Part shown: piece by piece, positions 56,103 to 64,000 of the stretch | Layout of the letters: each line of letters begins with the position of its first letter | How positions within the stretch are numbered: position 1 is the first letter of the stretch | NCBI GenBank assembly: GCA_015680685.1 | Contig: MNCI01014639.1 | Coordinates: 224,953 to 288,952, forward strand | Reading direction: 5' to 3' | Length of the DNA: 64,000 bases | Origin: Gnetum montanum | Taxonomy: Eukaryota > Streptophyta > Gnetopsida > Gnetales > Gnetaceae | Notes under the pieces: generated by a model | What the model was told of the DNA's origin: nothing | The model's database searches: none | What the model saw: only the letters and a program-made list of their open reading frames with translations | Made by a program: the position numbers and the translations under genes

Positions 56103-57755
56103 GTTATCTCTTAAAATTTAATTGCATGCAAGTGCATGGATAGCAAAACCATAGAAATTTTACAATGATTCAAGAGAATCGAAAACATCATAAAACACAA
56201 ACAAATTAAAACTTGAAAGCAAAATATACTGATCTAAACATGATTTAAATAACCATATAATCAGAAGAGAACTAGATGTGGGCCACCTTTACCACACCAT
56301 CTTATTTAATTAAAATCCAAACATATAATTCTTATTTTAACTACATAGATCTATATATATAACTAAAATATTACTAAGATCTTATTCCCAATCTTCTCAC
56401 AAGGTAAATGTCAACAACTATGTGAACTACTTTGAGCACAAGACCTATGCTAAACTTAATGAGGAAGACAAGCTCATGTTAGATCGTGGCTAGTTACAAC
56501 TTTCAAATTTTTCCTTGGTAATTTTTTTTCTTTGATATTTAGAAAGGGGATGGGTGAAAGGGATTATTTTCTTTTCTCTTTTTTGGATTTTGGGAAAATA
56601 GGTTCAAAAGGAAAAATGGGGGTTAGGGTGAGGATTGTTGCTAAACCCCATCATACTTAAGAATTTATTGCACTACTAATGAACATAGTCCTCATTCTTT
56701 TCTTCTTTTTTTTTTTTTGAAGAAACTTTTCTCATGGTGTACTTCATTCTTAAGGTAGGAATTCCAACACAAGTTTGGTTGATTAGCTACACTACCAAAG
56801 AACATGGTCCTTTCAAAACTTTGCTCGTGGTGCAATTCAACCCTCATGTATGTTTCTTTAATTACAATTTGATAGCATCATAGTAGGCCTCCTAGGTGGC
56901 TAAGGGTTCTCAAGTGGAGATGAACACACTTCACCCTGTTATTCACAAGGTAGCCTTGGATCATCACACTTGAGGGCTAGGACATATGATAGGGAAAATG
57001 GGGTTTTCCAAGGTCACCTAGTGATTATGGCTAACCATTCTCCAACATCACCTATCCTATACTCACATGATCATGATGATTACATGATAAGTTAGCACAG
57101 ATCTCATACTTTGTAATCCAACATAACCAATAAAACCAAAACCTTGAAAAAGATTCAGTAGAATCAAAGCATTATTGAAATATAAAATATAAATGAGACT
57201 TTTTGTAATAGTAATAAGAAATATTATATAAAGCATTACTAAAATTATTTTCCAATGATGCTCTGATGACCCAATGCCTAGTAACTCAAAAGACCATATT
57301 GATTATTAAAATCATATGCAAAGAAAAAATCAAAACAATATGCCAAGAAAGAAATGATGGAAATGCAAAGAAAATATGCAAATGCATCTATATACAAATG
57401 AAATTCATGGTGAGTGGAAAGAAAATATGCAACTAAGGATCTACCAAGTATCTAGGTAGAGCACCTGAGTAGATATGCTTTAGATGAAATTTAACAAAGT
57501 TCCTATGTAACCTATGTCCTTACACGTCAGTAATTTCATATACATTGGGACCAATGACATCTTTAACTTGGAATGGACCTAAGCACATAGGAGAAAACTT
57601 AGTTTGAAGATTTATTTGATGAAATGCTCTACCCTTTTTTGGACTAGATATCCTATCTTATAGTTTTCACCTACATGTTTCTTGTTAAGACATCGTTTAA
57701 CAATTTCTCGATAATTATGATTACAAAAATCAAGACATAACCTTAACTTGTTTGT

Positions 57756-58424
57756 TTATTTTCTATCAGGCATTAAATTTGGATGTTTCATAAGATAAAT
57801 AATTTTAGATCCTAGAAGTTCATTGAGTTCCTCTTTCATATGAGTTTTAATCTTAGGTGTACATTTTTGTAAATCATCAAAAATAGCTTCTCTTGGAATG
57901 TGTTCCATGGATATTCCATCATCAAAATCTGGCACACCTTCAAATGTTTTAAGAGGTAGGGCCTTATTTATATCTTTATCTTCCCCTAAAGGTGGTGGAT
58001 CATCCAAAACAAATCCATCATTTTGATGATAAGGCAAGGTGTCTTCATAGATTTCTTCAACTTCTCTAGAAATTTGATAGGTTTCAATGGAATCTATATG
58101 AGAGATAGGATTTGTTTTTGTAATTTCACTCATATGGTCATTTATAATGTGTTTTCCATGCTCAACCTCAATAACTCCAACATAAAGGTTAGTCTTTTGA
58201 TTTTTCAAATATTGATTTTTTTGATCCAAGGTTGTAACTGCTTGTTTGTAGAAGGGTTCTCTAGGTATAGTCATGTATTTAAATTTTCCTTTGATAGGGA
58301 TTAATAGCTTGAAGAAATATAACCTAAAGAAGCCCCCAAACATGGCTCCAAAAATCTTAGATAAGAGCACACCATAAGTGGGTGACATGTTAACTACTAA
58401 GATATCTATGTAACATGTGAACAT
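57756..58424 (-). pseudogene. C3 protease end, acidic linker and RT start
   Basis: 222-residue frame: CYIDILVVNMSPTYGVLLSK (protease C-terminal half), IPREPFYKQAVTTLDQ, acidic linker (EEIYEDTLPYHQNDG, DDPPPLGEDKDIN, HIPREAIFDD), ELNELLGSKIIYLMKHPN (RT entry). Upstream, 58500-58600 reads a degraded protease active site. The linker is better conserved across C1-C3 than the surrounding DNA. Confidence 0.75.
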
Positions 58425-58899
58425 AGGTTATTGTTTAAGTTACACTTTCACTACTATAGGTATGTTGGACCCATCGAGTTAAATCACATTTTTCATTTGT
58501 GGTATCATTTGTGCTCCTAAAGCCTTGCATACCTCAAGTGGCATGACACTAATAGTTGCTTCAAAATCCATCAAACAATTATGGATATTTTTTCTTAAAA
58601 ATGATCAAGGTTGTTAAGAAAGGAAATTGATCTTTCTTGCTTAACATGGAATTGTTTGCATTCTATACTGATAGTGTGTTAGGACTTTCTGTGAAGTGAA
58701 CTTGCCTTTCGGGGGTTGGGGATTTCCCTTTATTGGTTTTTGGTCTATGAACTATCTCTTGAACCACCTCTTTCATTTCATTAAATTGTAAAAGTTCATA
58801 CATCGAGATAATAGATTTAATTTTCTTCAAATGCTTAACTAGATCGTAAGTCTCGTATTCATCTTTAGCTTCTTGTTAAGGTGGAGTTCTTCTAAGTAT

Positions 58900-60300
58900 A
58901 GAAGGTTGGTTTGATCGTTATGGAACGTTTATTTGGGATGACCCAATTTGAGTATTTGTGTTACTTTGACTAGGAGCTCTTTTATTTGAAGGAGTGTAAG
59001 TATCATTCCTAATTTGTTGTTGTGTGTTGTTCATGATGTCACTAAGTTTATAGTGGCAAACATTATGTGGGTTACAATAACTTGTTCTAATGAGGAAACC
59101 TCTTCGTTTTCTATTTCATAAGGTACATTAAGGACCATAATAGGGGTTTTCCCATTTTGTTGACCTTGGATGTTGTCATCATAAAATGCTAAAAATTGTG
59201 GAAAAGTCTTCTCAAAATGTTTCCTATTGTTATGGAGGTGACAATAATTGTCATTGACTGATGAACTCATCTTTTCTGGTTGTATAGGATCCTTATTGTT
59301 GTTTCTCTTTAATTCAACTACTTCATTGGAAATCTTTTAAAGTGAAGCTAATATTTGGGTCATTTGATCTTGAGTTTGAGTCATGGGTTTAATAGGATTA
59401 GATACCCTGTTTGGGTTTATGATGGACTAAATTAAGGCCTTTGATTAATCCTCATTCAAACCAGTGTTAGATGGTAGGAATGGATAAGATGTAGGGCCTT
59501 GAAAGCAATTGTTCGTAGGTTGAGTCATTTGAAGGGGAACAGGAGTTTAGAACATAGTATTAGCCATTAGAAAAGATGGTAGAGGTAAAGAGTTAGATTG
59601 CATGGGATTACTAATGCTCATCATTTCAAAGTGAGTTTGAATGCTATTCATAAGGGTGATTTGTTCTAACTCCATAGCTTTAGCCATTGCTCCCTGTATT
59701 TCTGTTATGTTTGAATCAGATTTAATGGCATATGCAAAGAATGGGTCAATGGTAGAGAGGTAAAAGTTAAGGATGTCATTCGGTTGTGGACACATCTCAC
59801 TTGGCACATAGGCCAGCTGGTGAAGGAATCTTATATTGTAATCTCAAACATCTTCCCCAGGTAGCTTTTTTAAGCTTGTGAAGTTATTTGATGCGATTGC
59901 AGGGCTCGTGAATTTGTCAAATCAAATCAAAAACTTATTTTTGAACTCTTACCATGAGTCAATGGAGGCATTGGGGAGCATCAAGAACCATTAGGTTGCT
60001 TTGGTTCTAAAAGTTGTCACAAATACCCTACATGTCACATAATTTTGAACAATGTTATGGATGCCTAGTAAGGTTTCAAAACATTATATATGTTGGCAGG
60101 CATCACTAGTAGGGATTGTAGGGTTGTAGAACAAGTTTATGTTATGGAGTGATTTTGGGATATCATGGTAGTTAGTAAAGTTAAAGGGGTTGCTGACCAA
60201 GGGATCTAAGGGTTGATTTGCTACCATCTTAGTCCAGGTTCTCCTAGGAATAAAACTTGGAAAACATGAAGCTCTTTGTTTCCTTAATGCAAAGTGCCGT
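58900..60300 (-). pseudogene. Gag of element C3
   Basis: Two readable frames: 59807-59547 (PSEMCPQPNDILNFYLSTID, then IQGAMAKAMELEQ, the usual Gag C-terminal helix of this gypsy group) and 59270-59031 (YCHLHNNRKHFEKTFPQFLA, a C-x2-H...H knuckle-like site where the family has a Cys/His zinc finger; one Cys appears lost). Stops and small indels separate them. Confidence 0.65.
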
Positions 60301-60960
60301 GTCAGTTAGGGGTAGAGGAGAGTTTGCTCATAAAACAAAAATTATCAAATATAAATGTTAAAATAAAACTATAAAATTGTGTAAAAAGGAAAGAAATATT
60401 GTAATTATATATATATTAAAAAAATTAAAATATGCTATTTTAAAAAATATATTTTTTTGAAAAGAAACATAAATGTATAAAATTGCAATACTTATAAAAT
60501 TAAAAAGGCCAATAGTAAAATGCAAACTTTCAAAAAAAGAAATTTAAAATTGCAAAATTAAATAAAACCACCTTACCTATCACAAGACTAAGGTAAGAAT
60601 TGCCAAAACACAAATTCGAAAATGGGACTTAGAAATGAGGTTATTTTTTTAAAAAGGATTAAAGAAAAATGGGTGATGAGACCTGAAATTTTTCAAGAAA
60701 CAAACTTTTAAAAATAGGAAATAAAGGGTTCAAAAAGTCTTTAAAAAGATTTTTCCAAATAATGCCTGAAAATAGAAATTTTAAATAAAACAAGTTTCAA
60801 ACAAAGAAAATGAAATTTTTAGGAAATAAAAATAGAATAGGGACTAGAAAAGGACAGAAAATAGATATTTTTAAAAATGGGATAGTAACAGCCAGAAAAT
60901 GGCAAGAAAAGTTGATAAACAAAAGGCAGGAGAAAGTTCTTCCTTCTAGCATCAAAAAGA

Positions 60961-63393
60961 TGTGAATGCATAAAATTTAGATGCACCAACACCAAGAAAG
61001 AAAACTTGTTTTAGGTGACTATTGCATAAGGTGCCTACCATATGGGTACAAAAACCTAGGAATAGTCTTACCTAGAGAGAGAGGGCTATGTGGCGTTTTG
61101 GAAATGGTAAACCAAATTGAAAAATTCAAAATTTAAATTAAATGATTGTATTGAATACAATAAGTAATTAAAAAAAAATTCCCTCATCCCGCTAATGCTG
61201 CCCATTTGTTGCTATCGATAATGTCCACTGTCAAGCAAAAACACTATGATAATGTCCACTGTCAAGCAAAAACACTATGATATGACTACCGTGTGAAGAG
61301 AAAGAGAGAGAGATAGTGAGAGAGAGAAAGAGATCTACTCAAATTGTCTACTTACCACCCACTACACGTACGCCATCGCCATCAGAACATGTCACCACCA
61401 TTATGTGAAAAGGGGAGGGAGAAAAGAGAAACTAGTTGTTGTATCCATCCACCACATGTCCACAGCTTTAGAAGAAAGAGGGAGATCATTCCTACTACGG
61501 CAATGTACTACCACCCCTTGTACCCTGATGTTGCATGTTGCTACCACTATGCACATTGTGGAGAGAGAAAAGAACTGAACTTTCCATGCCTTGCTGCTGT
61601 GCCATTGCCAACAGCACCACTAATGACACACTGTTGTAGATGTGTCTAGGTTTGCAACTGCGGGTCACAACCATCACATGGTTGACATTGTTGTGGGGAG
61701 AGAGGAAACCAAACCTCACGTGCCCTGGTGCCTGTTGTCTACATAGAGAGACACACCACTGCAGGGGGAAGAAGAGGAGAGAGAGAAAGACCATCCACCC
61801 ACATCTACATCACTAAGATAGGCCACTGGCCAAAGAGAAAATTGTACGTCTCATGTCTTGCATGCATGTTGTGCTGTCTACGTTGCTGGAGAGACCTGCC
61901 CTCTACCTTCAAGCCAAGAGATCCCTGATGCGTCTTTGACGCACGCAAATACATCTGCTGCCGCTGTTAAGCCTAAAAGGAGCCGAAAGAGACCATCACC
62001 TCCTCTGAGCCATGTCCGCCTTCTTCACGGGAAAGAGAGGAGGCATTAAAAAAAGAAAGAGCCCCTGATTTCAGAGCCCCGGGAGACCCTGGATCTCTAC
62101 GACCGTTTATACCTGCTGTGGCTGTCCCTTAACGACGCCCACGTTCTGCATGCCTACGACTATTGTCCACATTCTGCATGTAACCACAGGCACTTTCTCC
62201 ACCACTGCCACTAACTGATGTAACTGCCTACCAATACACCCTTTCCTGTCTCTGATGACTTTTGTAAAGACTGCAAACACAACAAAATGAATTGCTGAGA
62301 TGTGTAACCGCAACTACCCGCCTGTAATGCCCACATAATTGCTTCTCGCAAATAATGCATGATAATCCCTATATTTCTGGATGTAATTTGTTATGGTTTA
62401 TTCTGTTGTAGTTATTACCAGATCTGTTACCAGCTCCATACCCATGCGAATGGTATTTTTAAGAAATGTATTTTTTTATTGTTGAGGGAGTACGACTTCT
62501 CTAATATTGTATCAAATTTTATTTTGTAAACAAATGACGTTTGTACTAAGATTGCTCAATGACAGCAACTCCTACGCGATGTTTGCTAGCTCCCGCAAGT
62601 GCAGAGTTCCTCCGATGTTAGAGCAAAATATAAATACATTTAACTGTCATCTTCTTTCAAATAAGCTGCTTGGCCTGTTATATTTGAAGTGTCACTGTGA
62701 TTATTCAAGGTGTTATATTGCCAGTAATTAAAAACATCATATTCTGCAGTTTTCACTTCTCAATTTAAGTTTCAATGGTTTTAGAAGAAATGTTTGGCTT
62801 TTGGAATCATTTAGTTTAACAAAACACTAGTATGGTTTGACATCTCCTTACCATAGTGGAAGATTACATTTAAGTCAAAACTATTTCAAAGTAGTTAAAT
62901 ATTTGAGATCATGCTTGTGCAAGAATGAAAGTAAATTTGAAAAATGGAACTGTGATTTGCCTAATAAGGTTGTAAAGTTTTAAAAATTCAATTCTTGGAT
63001 TAGGATAAGTCTCTAATAAATGGGAATGTGGTGGACATGGGCTTTCTAAAGAGTTATTTAAGGATGGCATCATTGTTAGAATGAACATGGAGTATTATGA
63101 GTGAGGATGTGATATGAGTAGAAGTGGTTAAAGGAAAAATATTAAAATTAAATATAATGCCTAGAAGGACCATGAATCATTGGTACATTATGAATATGGA
63201 AGGTACTTGAAAATGGGATGGACAATGGTTAATAGATGTTGATTCTGGAATGGGGATGATGGATCTGTTGAATACTAGGCAGGGGTGGAGTCGGAGTTGA
63301 ATGTTTTTGGTCATCTTTCGGTGTTATATTTTTTTTAAATCAAAATTATTAATCATGGCCCCGTGCTTAGCAAGGGCAAGGTTGACATCAACA
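60961..63393 (-). repeat. Family C LTR copy 5 (5' LTR of C3)
   Basis: 2,433 bp from TGTGAATG (mutated TGTTGATG) to GACATCAACA. It adjoins the PBS of C3 on its left. Longer than copies 1 and 3 because of the 62100-63340 block shared only with copy 4. The flank on the right is the dispersed repeat, so no matching target duplication is seen. Confidence 0.87.
61217..61332. repeat. 31-bp tandem duplication and (GA)n run in LTR copy 5
   Basis: The unit GATAATGTCCACTGTCAAGC plus AAAAACACTAT is exactly doubled at 61217-61278. A GA-rich run follows at 61297-61332. Copy 4 lacks the duplication. Confidence 0.88.
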
Positions 63394-63394
63394 A

Positions 63395-64000
63395 AACCAT
63401 AGCATAAATGAATCTCCAAACCCAACTTTGCTATTGCTTATGTGATGACAGAGAAGGACAGTCCATATTGCATTACATGCCTACTTTATTTTTGTCATCA
63501 ACCACCTACATAAGTATGAAATTTTGACCAAGTATTTAACGCTAACAATGGTAGTTGGCCTTGTTAGCTTGTAAAACAAATATTCTCCCAAAAAAATTAA
63601 AAAAGATCAATCAATGGTTCAAACATCTAGAGCCATTTTTTGAGAAAAATTTGAACCAAAACCAACATTGGGCAAGTAGGTGTAGCAATGTATGTAATCA
63701 ACATATTTATTTCTATATGCCTAAAGCTATTTTAAATTAAAACCTGTAACACAACAAAGTTAACAAGATTCTCATTAGTTCAATTGCTTCAGGTGCAATA
63801 TTGAAGGAGTCCCTCACATAGCCATGGTCATTAGATATTATCCAAATGAAGTTCAAAAGCCATGGTCATTAGATATTATCCAAATGAAGTTCAAATGATG
63901 AAATACAACAAAGATGATCTCTCTTTCAAACTCCTACGCTGAAATAGAAAGCATTGTTTTATATCCCTAACAAAAAAATGTTCCAAGTCGCAGAGGCTTA
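63395..64000. repeat. Dispersed/segmental repeat, copy 2 (partner at 23442-23987), continues past the window
   Basis: Same sequence and same strand as 23442-23987. It differs by small indels and by a local tandem duplication: a 38-bp unit starting AGCCATGGTCATTAGATATT is exactly doubled at 63820-63895 and is absent from the other copy. A 61-codon frame at 63555 is not conserved. Confidence 0.85.

Larger units (their letters stand above)
56103..60960 (-). mobile_element. Element C3 interior: Gag, protease, RT start joined to integrase tail
   Basis: The most readable copy of family C. Minus-strand order: PBS next to 60960 (GATGCTAGAAGGAAG), Gag (60300-58900), protease (58620-58430), acidic linker with RT start (58424-57756), integrase tail (57690-57430) and 3' untranslated sequence. 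It shares with C1 and C2 the junction near 57693 that leaves out the RT palm, RNase H and integrase core. Non-autonomous. Confidence 0.82.

Overview
The window is nuclear DNA of a land plant, probably one with a large, repeat-rich genome. A gymnosperm would fit (long introns packed with LTR retrotransposons, few genes), but the sequence alone does not prove it. The support for a plant is an SC35-like (SCL) splicing-factor gene, a plant SOUL haem-binding gene, a fragment of a receptor-like kinase, and plant-type Ty3/gypsy and Ty1/copia elements. No rRNA, tRNA or CRISPR was found.

Layout. 1-4101 (minus): a decayed but still spliceable seven-exon gene that runs off the left edge. It joins an FCP1/HAD-like domain without its catalytic residues to a plant-transposon-like domain, an acidic linker and a coiled-coil tail. 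Its first intron holds a palindromic minisatellite. 4102-8153: intergenic, with one direct repeat. 8154-9149 (minus): a 3' LTR and internal end of family A, interrupted by a complete family B element (9150-17640, plus, TSD TTCAT) that carries Gag and protease but no reverse transcriptase or integrase. 17646-25216: mostly empty, with a broken gypsy integrase (19378-20350, minus), half of a 0.55-kb dispersed repeat and a GC-richer patch. 25222-32612 (plus, TSD CTAAG): a complete family A element with a gag remnant and a large extra reading frame behind its own internal promoter.

33000-35060 is the genic core. The minus strand has the last exons of an SCL-type SR splicing factor. Inside one of its introns, on the opposite strand, sits an intact, intronless, GC-rich SOUL haem-binding gene (33693-34829) with its own TATA box.

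36546-63393: a cluster of family C gypsy elements, all on the minus strand (five LTR copies, three internal regions). All three internal regions share one junction that joins the start of RT directly to the C-terminal end of integrase, so this is a non-autonomous lineage. The cluster also holds a receptor-kinase fragment (44100-44775) and a 5'-truncated copia element (49075-51459). 63395-64000 repeats 23442-23987.

The only gene that looks fully functional is the SOUL gene. The SCL exons look coding but the 5' half of that gene is not in view. The other reading frames are mostly broken by single C-to-T type changes (CAG/CAA/CGA to stop), as expected for long-methylated plant repeats.
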